This document shows, piece by piece, positions 37,069-46,241 of a stretch of 64,000 nt of DNA (its first letter is position 1; each line of letters starts with the position of its first letter). The notes beneath the pieces were generated by a model. The model was not told where the DNA came from. It did no database searches and saw nothing but the letters and a program-made list of their open reading frames with translations. Where the stretch lies: positions 3,389,574 through 3,453,573 of the forward strand of contig NZ_CP025803.1 in NCBI RefSeq assembly GCF_003352065.1, given 5' to 3'. The position numbers and the translations under genes are program-made. The stretch is from Sulfitobacter sp. SK011 (lineage in GTDB: Bacteria; Pseudomonadota; Alphaproteobacteria; Rhodobacterales; Rhodobacteraceae).

Positions 37069-38208
37069 ATGAACGTCATGATCGTGGTCACGCATCTTTT
37101 GGGCACCGGGCATCTGGCCCGTGCGCTGACGCTGGCACGCGCCTACAAAACGTCTGGACATAACGTGACCATTGCATCGGGCGGCATGCCTGCACCGCAG
37201 CTTGATCGCGGCGATGTCCAAATTCTGCAACTGCCGCCTCTGCGCTCTGACGGGGTCAACTTCACCGTTCTGCTTGATGATCAGGGCGCGCCAGCCTCGG
37301 ACGCGATGATGGGTGACCGCATCGCCGCTCTGTTGGGTCAGCTTACCAGTCAGGCTCCCGATGTTCTTATCACCGAACTTTTTCCCTTTGGCCGCCGAAT
37401 ATTACGCGCTGAATTTGAGGCGCTGTTACAGGCCGCCCACAACCTGCCCCGCCGCCCGCTGATCTGTGCGTCCATCCGCGATATTCTGGCACCGCCATCG
37501 AAACCCAAAAAGGCGGTTCTGGCAGATCAATTGATCGACACCTTCTATGACATGGTCTTGGTCCATTCCGACCGCGATGTGACACCGCTCGAACTAAGCT
37601 GGCCCGTGTCAGAAACCCTTGCGCCGAAACTGCATTACACCGGCTTTGTGGCCCCCCCGGCACCGTCGCCGCACCCCCGGGGCAGCGGCACAAATGAGGT
37701 GGTCGTCAGCGCCGGCGGAGGAGATGTCGGCGCACATATTTTCGCAGCTGCAGTCGGAGCCGCGCGCCAGGACCCCGACCGCCATTGGCGTATTCTGGTC
37801 GGCGGTGCTGATGCTGCCGAACGCGGTGTGGTTCTGGCGCGGGCTGCCCCTCCCAATGTAACCGTTGAACCTGCGCGCCCTGACTTTCGGCAGATGCTGC
37901 ACCACGCCGCCGCATCCGTTTCGATGTGTGGCTACAACACCGCGCTCGACATATTGCAAACCGGATGTCCGGCGGTGTTCATCCCCTTTGATGCAGGCAG
38001 CGAGGTTGAACAGGGTCTGCGGGCCGACGCCTTGGCAAAATTGCCGGGCATCGCAGTGCTGCGCAGCGCGGATTTGTCGCCCGATCGTTTGACACAGGCG
38101 CTATTGGAGGTGACGCAAGCCGTCCGCCGTGCCCCGCGACAAACCGGGTTTAACGGGGCACGGGAGACGGTCAAGCTCACCGCGCGTCACCGTGAGGCGA
38201 TGGAATGA
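37069..38208 (+). CDS. MurG-like glycosyltransferase, paralogue of the first gene of the operon
   Basis: Predicted GT-B glycosyltransferase of 379 residues. The N-terminus MIVVTHLLGTGHLARAL parallels the GLGHLRRSRAL of the product at 32952, and SMCGYNTALDIL parallels SMGGYNTFCEVL there. VVVSAGGGDVGAH is the glycine-rich loop. It starts 10 bases after the phosphatase stop and overlaps the deacetylase start by four bases. Substrates unknown. Confidence 0.8.
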   Translation: MNVMIVVTHLLGTGHLARALTLARAYKTSGHNVTIASGGMPAPQLDRGDVQILQLPPLRSDGVNFTVLLDDQGAPASDAMMGDRIAALLGQLTSQAPDVLITELFPFGRRILRAEFEALLQAAHNLPRRPLICASIRDILAPPSKPKKAVLADQLIDTFYDMVLVHSDRDVTPLELSWPVSETLAPKLHYTGFVAPPAPSPHPRGSGTNEVVVSAGGGDVGAHIFAAAVGAARQDPDRHWRILVGGADAAERGVVLARAAPPNVTVEPARPDFRQMLHHAAASVSMCGYNTALDILQTGCPAVFIPFDAGSEVEQGLRADALAKLPGIAVLRSADLSPDRLTQALLEVTQAVRRAPRQTGFNGARETVKLTARHREAME

Positions 38209-38957
38209 ACACAGACTGGTCCCCCCTGACGTCCGAACTGGCGCGTTGGCGCGATGAAGGCCGCAGCTTGCCTTTATGGTGGCGCGATGATGATGCGGTT
38301 GAAAACACACCCGCGTTGCAAACCTTGCTGAACATCGCGCAAGATTTGACACTGCCGGTGCATGTTGCGGTGATCCCGAAACCAGCAAAACAAACATTGG
38401 CTGATGCCTGTGCCGCCACGCCCTGGGCCATTCCGGTGGTCCACGGATGGGCACATCAAAATCACGCCCCGGACGGACAAAAGAAAGCCGAGTTTGGTCA
38501 CCCGCGGGCGCAAGCGCAAACGGAGACTGCCGCGGGCCTGACCCGTTTGCGCGGGCTTTTTGGCAACGCCCTATTGCCAATGTTTGTGCCACCCTGGAAC
38601 CGGATTGATGCGGGCATTGTCGCGCAGTTGCCTCTGCAAGGCTATGTCGCCCTGTCCACCTATACACCGCGCGTCACTCGGCTTGCAGCGCCCGGATTGG
38701 TCCAGATCAACACGCATATGGACCCGGTCCATTGGCGCGCTGGCGGGGGGCTGGTGTCACCTGAGCTGCAGATAGCGGCCCTCGTTCAAGTGCTGACCGA
38801 CCGCCGCGAGGGGCGGGCCGACGCCACCGAACCGCTTGGGTTTCTCACCCATCATCTGGTGCATGATGCCGCGATATGGGAGTTCACCCGCGCATGTTTG
38901 TCGATCTTGCTGGAAGGTGGTGCTTTGCCATGCGATCTGCGCGCTGCACTGCCTTAG
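38205..38957 (+). CDS. Polysaccharide deacetylase family protein
   Basis: NodB-like carbohydrate esterase-4 relative of 250 residues. The metal motif appears as WWRDDDA (Asp cluster at 28-30), and H80, H84 and H87 in HGWAHQNH supply histidines. FVPPWNR (proline-rich) is the third family motif. It has no signal peptide, so it probably acts in the cytoplasm on a lipid-linked or nucleotide-bound sugar. Last gene of the operon; its TAG overlaps the stop of the converging BKACE gene. Confidence 0.82.
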   Translation: MNTDWSPLTSELARWRDEGRSLPLWWRDDDAVENTPALQTLLNIAQDLTLPVHVAVIPKPAKQTLADACAATPWAIPVVHGWAHQNHAPDGQKKAEFGHPRAQAQTETAAGLTRLRGLFGNALLPMFVPPWNRIDAGIVAQLPLQGYVALSTYTPRVTRLAAPGLVQINTHMDPVHWRAGGGLVSPELQIAALVQVLTDRREGRADATEPLGFLTHHLVHDAAIWEFTRACLSILLEGGALPCDLRAALP

Positions 38958-39784
38958 CCAGGCCGCAGCCCCAGAATTTCACGCGCCTGTGCGGGCGTCG
39001 CAACGGGGCGTTCGTAGACCTCGCAAAGGTCCGCCGCCCGTTTGATCAGGGCCGCATTTGACGGCGCAAGGGTGTCTTTGTTTATCCGCACGTTGTCTTC
39101 CAGACCCGCACGCGCATGCCCCCCTGCGGCAATTGCCCAGTCGTTCAGCACGATCTGATTGGGACCAACACCAGCAGCACACCATTGCGCATCAGGTGCC
39201 AGACGATTGACCGTTTTGATATAGAAATCAAAGGTTTCGCGGTCGGCGGGCATGGCATTTTTCACGCCCATCACAAACTGAATATACAATTGCCCCGGAA
39301 TGCGTCCATCGCGGTTCATTTCGGCCGCTTTGTGGATGTGGGACAGATCAAACGCCTCAATCTCGGGCTTTACCTCATACTGACGCATCTCGGACGCCAG
39401 CCAATCCACCAGCTGTGGCGGGTTCTCATAAACCCGCGTGGGAAAGTTGTTGGAGCCGACAGAGAGCGACGCCATGTCTGGCCGCAAGGACAACATACCA
39501 CCCCGTTCCTGCCCGGCACCAGACCTGCCCCCGGTGGAGAATTGGATGATCATACCCGGACAATGTTTGCTGACCCCCTCTTGCAAGGCTGCAAATTTTT
39601 CGGGGTCCGACGACGGCGTTTCATCAGCGTTGCGCACATGGGCGTGGCAGATGGAGGCACCTGCTTCAAACGCCTCATGGGTCGATTCAATCTGTTCCGC
39701 GATGCTGATCGGCACCGCCGGATTGGCGGCTTTGGTCGGCACGGAACCGGTGATGGCGACGCAAAGAATACAAGGGTTTGGCAT
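38954..39784 (-). CDS. 3-keto-5-aminohexanoate cleavage (BKACE) family protein
   Basis: TIM-barrel zinc enzyme of 277 residues in the beta-keto acid cleavage family, which condenses a beta-keto acid with acetyl-CoA and cleaves it. The HAHVR metal motif and the GHARAGLEDN segment with catalytic/binding residues are present. The ATG at 39784 gives MPNPCILCVAITGS, the normal family start. Family members use many different keto acids; without lysine-fermentation neighbours the substrate cannot be named. Confidence 0.88.
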   Translation of the reverse strand: MPNPCILCVAITGSVPTKAANPAVPISIAEQIESTHEAFEAGASICHAHVRNADETPSSDPEKFAALQEGVSKHCPGMIIQFSTGGRSGAGQERGGMLSLRPDMASLSVGSNNFPTRVYENPPQLVDWLASEMRQYEVKPEIEAFDLSHIHKAAEMNRDGRIPGQLYIQFVMGVKNAMPADRETFDFYIKTVNRLAPDAQWCAAGVGPNQIVLNDWAIAAGGHARAGLEDNVRINKDTLAPSNAALIKRAADLCEVYERPVATPAQAREILGLRPG

Positions 39785-39885
39785 ATCGGTACTCCGTCGG
39801 TATCTTGTCGGTATCCCGTCAGTTTGCGGGACCAATGGGGATGTGCGGCAAGTGTCCCACATCAGCACCCCGGCTGTCGATGGGG

Positions 39886-40392
39886 CTACCGCTTTTTCAC
39901 GAATTCGGTCAGGATCACAATCCGCTGGCCCTCGACGCGCCCCTCGATATGGGCGGGGTTGTCCTGAACAAGGCTGATCTTGTGCACCGCGGTGCCGCGC
40001 TTGGCGGTAAAGCCTGCGCCTTTCACGGGCAGGTCCTTGATCAACACCACAGTATCGCCACTGACCAGCGGCTGGCCGTTACTGTCTTTGTGCTCGGTCT
40101 GATCCGGGACATTTTCGGCCCACGTGCGGGTGTCATCATCAAGGTACAGCTGATCGGCAAGGTCATTGGCCCAGGGCTCAGCAATCTGGGCCAGCGTGCG
40201 CGCGGCAAGCACCTGAATGGCCGGGTCTTCGGACCACATGGTGCTGGCAAGGGCGCGGAAATGGTCAGGATTTGGATTGCCGAGTAGATCGGCGCAGATG
40301 CCGCAGATGTCGGCGGAGGCATCCGCAGGACCACCGGGCACGGCAGTGGTGATCAGCGGTGTGTCGGGTGTGGCGCAGAGGGGGCATGTCAT
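39886..40392 (-). CDS. PhnA-like protein with N-terminal zinc ribbon
   Basis: 168-residue protein starting MTCPLCATPDTPL, with CPLC and CGIC pairs that can form a zinc site. The last ~70 residues (DSNGQPLVSGDTVVLIKDLPVKG through VILTEFVKK) match the PhnA domain. E. coli PhnA is about 111 residues, so this one has a longer N-terminal part. Despite the name, PhnA-type proteins are not shown to act in phosphonate breakdown; function unknown. Confidence 0.82.
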   Translation of the reverse strand: MTCPLCATPDTPLITTAVPGGPADASADICGICADLLGNPNPDHFRALASTMWSEDPAIQVLAARTLAQIAEPWANDLADQLYLDDDTRTWAENVPDQTEHKDSNGQPLVSGDTVVLIKDLPVKGAGFTAKRGTAVHKISLVQDNPAHIEGRVEGQRIVILTEFVKKR

Positions 40393-41110
40393 GGGATCGG
40401 TGTAGGGCGGGTACCGGCGATCTGCAATTGCTTTGTCGCGCAGGCGGCACACCAAAAGCGGCCTGCCCCCATGCATAAGGAAATGCCGCTCTGAAACGGG
40501 AAAAGGCGCCAGGGGTTTGGACCGAAATCCTCTCCAACCTGACGCCTTCTTGAACCTATCATCCCCCCAGAGGGCGATATTTCGGCCCAGCTTGATCGGG
40601 GCGTTGCCACCCGTCTCCGAGACTGCTGATCCGAAAACCAACTGTCCCCCACGCCAACCCTGTTGATACCGCCCTTTCGCCATGATCCTTTCAGACCCAC
40701 ACGATCCGACCTGCATCCTGAGAGAGTTTGCGAACCGAGCCTGACCCCGAAGAGCCTATCCCGAAACGCCACCACCCTTAGGGGCCTTTGCGTCCACTCC
40801 TTTGTTCTAAGAACGCTGGAACGGTGAGATCAGATTGCGCACGGCAGGTGAGTCGCGCAACAGAAAAATCGCAGGTAAGCGAAATTTCTTGTGGATAAGG
40901 TGTTGAATTTACTGGGGTTTCCCCTGTGGGTAACTGGTGGATAAAAGGGAAAATGCGTTTAGGTGGGGCGGGTTATGGGGGGAAGAATTTGCGCGGGTTG
41001 GGGCAGACTGCGGTGGCCACCTTTTTGCATCAGATCACGCAAGGGCGGCACCCTTGCGGCAGGTGCAGGCAGCGGAACCGGTGAGATGTCCCCGTTGCCT
41101 CGACCCACCC
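40393..41110. other. 718-bp region without a convincing gene
   Basis: Reading frames here lack family motifs, ribosome sites and codon bias, and they overlap the flanking genes in other frames. The right half (40880-40950) is locally richer in A+T and holds three DnaA-box-like sites. No tRNA or other RNA gene was seen. Confidence 0.6.
40890..40944. promoter_or_regulatory. Cluster of three DnaA-box-like sites
   Basis: TGTGGATAA at 40890-40898 is the exact complement of the consensus DnaA box TTATCCACA. TGTGGGTAA at 40925-40933 and GGTGGATAA at 40936-40944 each differ by one base and are in the same orientation. All three lie in 55 bp between genes. Could be a minor DnaA-binding/titration site, a regulatory cluster or, less likely, part of an origin. 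Confidence 0.45.
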
Positions 41111-41290
41111 TTAGCGCAGAATGCGCTTGGCCACCAAGAACGCCACAGGCAGCGCGACGACCGCCCCAACGGCTGCGGCCCCAAGGATCGGGATCAGACT
41201 GACGTGTCCCATGGTCAACACGGCAATCACCCCCGCCCCGGCAAGCGAGGTGGCGATGATGGAATAGAGCATGGAGGCAAGGCGGAACAT
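41111..41290 (-). CDS. Small two-helix membrane protein
   Basis: 59-residue protein from the ATG at 41290. It consists of two hydrophobic segments, LYSIIATSLAGAGVIAVLTMG and a second one of GAAAVGAVVALPVAFLVA type, ending in the basic tail KRILR. Longer in-frame extension upstream is proline-rich and unlikely. No family name recognised; similar short membrane proteins are common in Rhodobacterales. Confidence 0.6.
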   Translation of the reverse strand: MFRLASMLYSIIATSLAGAGVIAVLTMGHVSLIPILGAAAVGAVVALPVAFLVAKRILR

Positions 41291-41370
41291 GGCTTCGGTC
41301 CTTTCGGCGGTGGAGGGTTTGAAAGGACGGATAGCAGGCGGTGTGGGGGGTGGACTTTGATTTGGGTCAA

Positions 41371-41395
41371 GTGGGGTGGGTGGGTGAAATCCACG
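41371..41395 (+). repeat. Left REP-like element of the RAYT gene
   Basis: GGGTGGGTGAAATCCACG matches the REP unit right of the transposase in 19 of 23 positions over the aligned stretch. Its small hairpin has one G-T wobble and it lacks the GTAG tetranucleotide seen in the right copy, so it may be a decayed unit. It ends 37 bp before the transposase ATG. Confidence 0.6.
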
Positions 41396-41432
41396 ATACA
41401 ATTAATTAACCATATTCCCGCAATTTCGATGT

Positions 41433-41918
41433 ATGAGCCGATATCGCCGCATGTACGTGCCCGGAGGCACCTATTTCTTCACAGTGAATCTGGCCGCCCG
41501 CGGCACAGATTTGTTGACCCGCGAGATTGATTTGCTCCGATCCGCCTATGCGTCCGTAGTCGCAGAACATCCTTTGACGTGTCACGCGATGGTCGTATTG
41601 CCCGATCACCTTCATGCGGTATGGACTTTACCTGAAGGTGATGCGGATTTCTCAGTGCGATGGAAGAAGATCAAGGCGACGTTTTCGCGTCATTGCCCGC
41701 AGGTTGACGACGTAAGCCAGAGCAAAGCCCGCAAAGGCGAACGCGGTATTTGGCAACGGCGGTTTTGGGAGCATTGCATTCGCGACGAGGCGGATTTCGC
41801 GGCACATGTTCAATATTGCCATTGGAACCCAGTGAAACATGGGTTCGTCGCGCGCGCAATTGATTGGCCATATTCGACGGTGCATCGAGAGGTGAAGCTG
41901 GGACGGTTTGAGGCGTAG
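41433..41918 (+). CDS. REP-associated tyrosine transposase (RAYT, Y1/IS200-like)
   Basis: 161-residue HUH-type single-strand nuclease of the RAYT group. It begins MSRYRRMYVPGGTYFFTVNL, a usual RAYT start. The HUH motif is His59-Leu60-His61 (PDHLHAVW) and the helix YCHWNPVKHG carries the candidate nucleophile Tyr128. It is flanked on both sides by REP-like palindromes, and its TAG stop lies inside the first arm of the right pair. RAYTs are domesticated single-copy transposases that bind and cut REP sequences. Confidence 0.9.
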   Translation: MSRYRRMYVPGGTYFFTVNLAARGTDLLTREIDLLRSAYASVVAEHPLTCHAMVVLPDHLHAVWTLPEGDADFSVRWKKIKATFSRHCPQVDDVSQSKARKGERGIWQRRFWEHCIRDEADFAAHVQYCHWNPVKHGFVARAIDWPYSTVHREVKLGRFEA

Positions 41919-41986
41919 GGTGGGTGAAACCCACGTGGCGCGGCGGTTAAGGTTGTGAGTGCGCGTGGGTTTCACCCACCCTACGC
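41913..41986. repeat. Inverted pair of 23-bp REP units (BIME-like)
   Basis: Two perfectly complementary 23-bp arms at 41913-41935 and 41964-41986 are separated by 28 bp. Each arm starts at its outer side with GTAG preceded by GC, and contains its own 6-bp hairpin GTGGGT-GAA-ACCCAC. GTAG next to an imperfect or perfect hairpin is the layout recognised by RAYT proteins. The pair would also fold as a long hairpin after the transposase stop. Confidence 0.85.
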
Positions 41987-42095
41987 TCGCTATTCAACGA
42001 AAAACTTTCGTCCCGCCTCCCCGTGCGGGAACGCGCATTGCTTTGCAATACGCTGCCTCCCGCCGTCTTTCATCTCAGCCCGAATTGAACAGCTT

Positions 42096-43895
42096 TTAGC
42101 TGTCCATTTTGAGGGCTGATATGAAAGCTTCCTGCGGAATATCCACCTTACCAAACTGGCGCATTTTCTTCTTACCGGCTTTCTGCTTTTCCAGCAGCTT
42201 CTTCTTACGTGTGGCGTCGCCACCGTAGCACTTCGCAGTCACGTCTTTGCGCATCGCGGACAATGTTTCGCGCGCGATCACCTTGCCGCCAATTGCCGCT
42301 TGGATCGGGATTTTGAACATGTGACGTGGGATCAGGTCTTTTAGCTTTTCAACCATCGCACGGCCCCGCGCCTCAGCCCGGTCGCGGTGCACCATGGTGG
42401 ACAGCGCATCGACGGGTTCATCGTTCACCAGAATCGACATTTTCACCAGATGGTCCTGACGGTAACCAATCATCTGATAATCGAATGACGCATACCCTTT
42501 GGTAACACTTTTCAGCCTATCGTAGAAATCGAACACAACTTCATTCAAAGGAAGATCATACACCACCATCGCGCGCGACCCGGCATAGGTCAGGTCCATT
42601 TGGATACCGCGACGGTCTTGGCAAAGTTTCAGCACGACACCAAGATAGTCATCAGGCACCAAAATCGTCGCCTTGATGCGCGGCTCTTCGATGTGCTCAA
42701 CGAACGTCAGGTCGGGCATGTCGGCGGGGTTGTGCAATTGCTCAACCGTGCCGTCCTTCATGTGGATGTCATAGATAACAGACGGGGCCGTGGTGATCAG
42801 GTTGATGTCATATTCCCGCTCAATCCGGTCGCGGATCACCTCAAGGTGCAGCAGGCCAAGGAAACCGCAGCGAAAGCCAAAGCCAAGGGCGGCGGAGGTT
42901 TCCATTTCAAAGCTGAACGAGGCGTCGTTGAGCGCCAGCTTTTCGATGCTGTCGCGCAGGTCTTCGAATTCGGCGGCGTCCACGGGAAAGAGGCCACAGA
43001 ACACCACGGGTTGCGCAGGCTTGAAGCCGGGCAATGCCTTGTCGCAGCCGCGTTTCTCATGGGTGATGGTGTCGCCGACGCGGGTGTCGCGGACCTGTTT
43101 GATCGAGGCGGTGAGGAAGCCCATTTCGCCGGGGCCAAGCACGTCAATTTCGGTCATTGCCGGGCGGAACACACCGATGCGGTCGACATGGTGGACCGAT
43201 CCGTTCTGCATCATCCGCACCTTGTCGCCTTTTTTCAGCTGACCGTCGATGATGCGGACCAGAACGATCACGCCGAGATAGCTGTCGTACCACGAATCCA
43301 CCAGCATCGCCTTCAGAGGCGCATCAAGCGTGCCCTTGGGCGCGGGCAAACGGTGCACCACAGCCTCAAGCGTTTCGTGGATGCCCACACCGGTTTTCGC
43401 CGACACGCGGATAGCCTCGGATGCGTCAATGCCGATCACATCTTCGATCTGTTCGGCCACGCGGTCACACTCGGACGCGGGCAGGTCGATCTTGTTCAGC
43501 ACCGGCACGATCTCGTGATCCGCATCCAGCGCGTGATAGACATTGGCCAATGTCTGCGCCTCGACGCCCTGGGTGCTGTCAACAACCAGCAGTGACCCTT
43601 CGACGGCGCGCATCGACCGGCTGACTTCATAGGCGAAATCGACGTGACCGGGGGTGTCGATCAGGTTGAGGACATAATCCTCGCCATTGTCGGCGGTATA
43701 ATTGATCCGCACGGTCTGGGCTTTGATGGTGATGCCGCGCTCGCGTTCGATGTCCATGGAATCGAGCATCTGCTCCTTCATGTCGCGGTCGGCCACGGTA
43801 TTGGTCGACTGGATCAAGCGGTCAGCAAGCGTGGATTTCCCGTGGTCGATATGGGCGACGATGGAGAAATTGCGGATGTGTGAAAGTGGTGTCAT
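42096..43895 (-). CDS. lepA: Elongation factor 4 (LepA) GTPase
   Basis: 599-residue ribosome-associated GTPase, the standard LepA length. G1 is [10 protein letters not shown]3 is DTPGHVDF and G4 is NKIDLP. The C-terminal LepA-specific domain contains [30 protein letters not shown]. The ATG at 43895 ([13 protein letters not shown]) is chosen over a longer upstream frame by family start. Confidence 0.97.
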   Translation of the reverse strand: MTPLSHIRNFSIVAHIDHGKSTLADRLIQSTNTVADRDMKEQMLDSMDIERERGITIKAQTVRINYTADNGEDYVLNLIDTPGHVDFAYEVSRSMRAVEGSLLVVDSTQGVEAQTLANVYHALDADHEIVPVLNKIDLPASECDRVAEQIEDVIGIDASEAIRVSAKTGVGIHETLEAVVHRLPAPKGTLDAPLKAMLVDSWYDSYLGVIVLVRIIDGQLKKGDKVRMMQNGSVHHVDRIGVFRPAMTEIDVLGPGEMGFLTASIKQVRDTRVGDTITHEKRGCDKALPGFKPAQPVVFCGLFPVDAAEFEDLRDSIEKLALNDASFSFEMETSAALGFGFRCGFLGLLHLEVIRDRIEREYDINLITTAPSVIYDIHMKDGTVEQLHNPADMPDLTFVEHIEEPRIKATILVPDDYLGVVLKLCQDRRGIQMDLTYAGSRAMVVYDLPLNEVVFDFYDRLKSVTKGYASFDYQMIGYRQDHLVKMSILVNDEPVDALSTMVHRDRAEARGRAMVEKLKDLIPRHMFKIPIQAAIGGKVIARETLSAMRKDVTAKCYGGDATRKKKLLEKQKAGKKKMRQFGKVDIPQEAFISALKMDS

Positions 43896-44076
43896 GAAGG
43901 GGATATGATGCGGTTTGGGGGGTTGGTCAAGGTGGTTGATGGCCAGTGGTGCAAGACCTGCAATCGGGACCGGTTTCATAAGACGCGTCTTGAAAAGCTC
44001 ACGCTTTCGTGGGGCCGGTTTGGAATACGCACTGTGCGCAGATGCACGGACCTCAAGCGAATGTGCAATTCAAAGT

Positions 44077-44090
44077 GAACCAATTGGTTC
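44077..44090. promoter_or_regulatory. 14-bp perfect palindrome upstream of the porin gene
   Basis: GAACCAATTGGTTC is centred about 60 bp upstream of the porin ATG, in the promoter-proximal part of a 247-bp intergenic region. Symmetry and place suggest an operator for a dimeric regulator of porin expression; the regulator is unknown. Confidence 0.45.
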
Positions 44091-44142
44091 CTATCTTGCT
44101 TACATAGCCTGCACCGACGGGGTGCGGGATCATTGAGAGGAT

Positions 44143-45243
44143 ATGACCTTGGCCCGAACCACTATATTCCCCGCAGTTGCAGGCACCGTCATCGCAGCGA
44201 GCCTGCCCTTCGCAGTACAATCCCAGGAAACGGGCGTGAGCATCGATTTTTACGGTCAGTTGAACCTGGGCATCATCAGTGTCGATGACGGCTTTGGCTC
44301 AGAAAGCGCCTTCACGGACAACGACAATTCAAACAGCCGCGTCGGAGTGATCTACAAACAAGGTCTCTCCAACGGTGGCGAATTCAGGCTGCACTTTGAA
44401 TCCGCACTGGGATTGACCGGATCCAGCAGCATCAGCCGCGGAAACGACGATTTCAAAGAGAACTTTCGCCGCACCGACCTTCGCAAATTCGAACTCATCT
44501 ATCAGACGCCCAATATCGGGACATTTTCAATCGGTCAGGGCAGCATCGCCACGGACGGTTCAGCAGAAGCCGATTTTTCAGGTACCAGTGTGATCGCCTA
44601 TTCTTCGTTGCAAGATCAGGCAGGGTCACAGCAGTTTCGCCTGTCCACTGGTGCCAATGCGGGCACAACAGTTGGCAATGCGTTTAGTGCATTTGATGGA
44701 TCACGGCGTTTCCGCGTTCGCTATGACACCCCAACCTACAATGGTTTTGGATTGGCCGTTTCCGCAGGTGAGGAAGTCCTTGCACGCGGCAATGATGGCG
44801 AATTTTACGACCTCGGACTGAAGTACGACAAAGACTATGGCGCGTATAAAGTTGCTGGCAGGCTCGGCTATTCAATTCGTGACAGCGCAGAGGAATTGCT
44901 GCTGGGGTCGGTGGCGATCCTGCATGAGCCAACGGGCCTCAATCTGGCGGTTGCGGGCGGACGTCAACAACAGGGCGACGACAATTACGTCTATGTCAAA
45001 GGTGGCCTAAAGCGCGATTGGTTCGCCTTCGGAGAAACCGCCGTATCCTTGGACTATTATCAAGGCGATGATTTCCAGACCTCGGGTTCGGAATCGACCT
45101 CTTATGGCATTGCAGCGGTACAAAAGCTGGATGCCTATGGGGTGGAACTTTATGCCAGTTATCGCCGCTTTGAATTTGAAAACGCAGGGCCACAGATCGA
45201 AGATATCGACGTTGCCTTTGTCGGGGCACGCTGGAAATTCTGA
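44143..45243 (+). CDS. Outer-membrane porin (gram-negative type)
   Basis: 366-residue trimeric-porin-like protein. A signal peptide ends near AVQSQE, and the mature chain opens VSIDFYGQLNLGIISVDDG, the usual first strand of proteobacterial porins. Alternating amphipathic strands run to the C-terminal VAFVGARWKF, whose terminal Phe is the outer-membrane assembly signal. No pore specificity can be read. A palindrome lies upstream. Confidence 0.85.
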   Translation: MTLARTTIFPAVAGTVIAASLPFAVQSQETGVSIDFYGQLNLGIISVDDGFGSESAFTDNDNSNSRVGVIYKQGLSNGGEFRLHFESALGLTGSSSISRGNDDFKENFRRTDLRKFELIYQTPNIGTFSIGQGSIATDGSAEADFSGTSVIAYSSLQDQAGSQQFRLSTGANAGTTVGNAFSAFDGSRRFRVRYDTPTYNGFGLAVSAGEEVLARGNDGEFYDLGLKYDKDYGAYKVAGRLGYSIRDSAEELLLGSVAILHEPTGLNLAVAGGRQQQGDDNYVYVKGGLKRDWFAFGETAVSLDYYQGDDFQTSGSESTSYGIAAVQKLDAYGVELYASYRRFEFENAGPQIEDIDVAFVGARWKF

Positions 45244-45389
45244 TCCCTGCCATCCGGGGGTGCGCGAGACGTGCCCCCGAATGCAAACGTGAATTGCCCC
45301 CTGCCCGCAAATCCGGCATACTCCCGCACAAGCAGAACCGGACCACCAAGGGGCAAACCCCATAGGTCCACGTGACACGAGGCAGTAAA

Positions 45390-45758
45390 ATGATACGAAT
45401 TATTGTGGCATCTGTGGCGCTGGTCAGTCTGGCGTCCTGTGGGGGCGGATCGCGCTATTCCAGCGGCAACGCAAATCGCGGCTATTACCCGCAACCGGTG
45501 CTGTTTGCGACAGGGCCCATTCACCGGGCCTGTGTGTCCGCCAATCGAAAGGCGGCGACGCCCGCGCGCTGCGGCTGTGTGCAGGCCGTGGCAGACCAGT
45601 CCCTGGATGCCGGGGATCAGCGGCGCGGTGTCCAGTTATTCAAAGACCCGCATAAGGCGCAGGAAATTCGGCAATCCAAAAATGCCAGCAATGAACGCTT
45701 TTGGCTGGCGTGGAAAGAATTTGGACAAAATGCGGCGGCATCCTGCGGCAACGTCTGA
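45390..45758 (+). CDS. Small putative lipoprotein, function unknown
   Basis: 122-residue protein from the ATG at 45390. The lipobox LASC lies near residue 19 (VALVSLASCGGG), so it should be lipid-anchored in the periplasm. The mature part has four more cysteines (HRACVS, ARCGCVQ, AASCGN) and could hold disulfides. Similar proteins in Rhodobacterales are sometimes labelled arginine transporters without evidence; no function is assigned here. Confidence 0.7.
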   Translation: MIRIIVASVALVSLASCGGGSRYSSGNANRGYYPQPVLFATGPIHRACVSANRKAATPARCGCVQAVADQSLDAGDQRRGVQLFKDPHKAQEIRQSKNASNERFWLAWKEFGQNAAASCGNV

Positions 45759-45777
45759 GTATTAAGCGCAGTCCCTG

Positions 45778-46239
45778 TCAGCCCGTCTCAAGCGGCGGGC
45801 CGAACCGTTCGATCAACCGGCCGGCGATCTGATCACGCGCGGCCCTGAACTGGACCAGTTTGGCCTCGCGGTTGTCACCAAGGCCAGTGGGGTCGAGGAT
45901 CGGCCAATACTCGACGGTCAGGTGAAAAAACCGGGTCAGTTCCAACGCCCGGCGCTGGCTGGCAGGGCTGAGCGCAATCACCAGATCAAAGGATGACAGG
46001 TCGTCGCCCCATTGCTCCATCTCGTCAAAACTGCGCGATCGGTGACGGCTGAGTTCGACATTCATTTCGGCGCAGACAGCGATGGAAAACCCATCAATCT
46101 CCAGATCATTCTTGACCCCGACCGATTGCACATAGGTATCGGTGCCATAGAATTTCTTCATGATCCCTTCGGCCATGGGGGACCGGACAGCGTTGTAATC
46201 GCAACAAAAAAGTACCGATTGAGGTAATTCTTGCGTCAC
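45778..46239 (-). CDS. Low-molecular-weight protein-tyrosine-phosphatase family protein
   Basis: 153-residue phosphatase. The P-loop CX5R motif is Cys13-DYNAV-Arg19-Ser, and the general-acid aspartate is likely in WPILDPTG. It directly follows the UPF0262 gene (2-bp gap), a conserved linkage in Rhodobacterales. Could be a tyrosine phosphatase or an arsenate-reductase-like enzyme; substrate unknown. Confidence 0.83.
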   Translation of the reverse strand: MTQELPQSVLFCCDYNAVRSPMAEGIMKKFYGTDTYVQSVGVKNDLEIDGFSIAVCAEMNVELSRHRSRSFDEMEQWGDDLSSFDLVIALSPASQRRALELTRFFHLTVEYWPILDPTGLGDNREAKLVQFRAARDQIAGRLIERFGPPLETG

Positions 46240-46241
46240 GC

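Noticed and set aside
39787..39822. Short direct repeats GTCGGTATC upstream of the BKACE gene
   Set aside because: Only two or three imperfect copies over 36 bp; too little for an operator array or CRISPR.
40937..41530. 197-codon plus-strand frame covering the REP/RAYT left flank
   Set aside because: It overlaps the small membrane protein and the RAYT start, is Arg/Gly/Cys-rich with no domain, and runs through the REP element.
42600..43595. 331-codon frame on the plus strand
   Set aside because: Antisense to lepA; no ribosome site or family motif.
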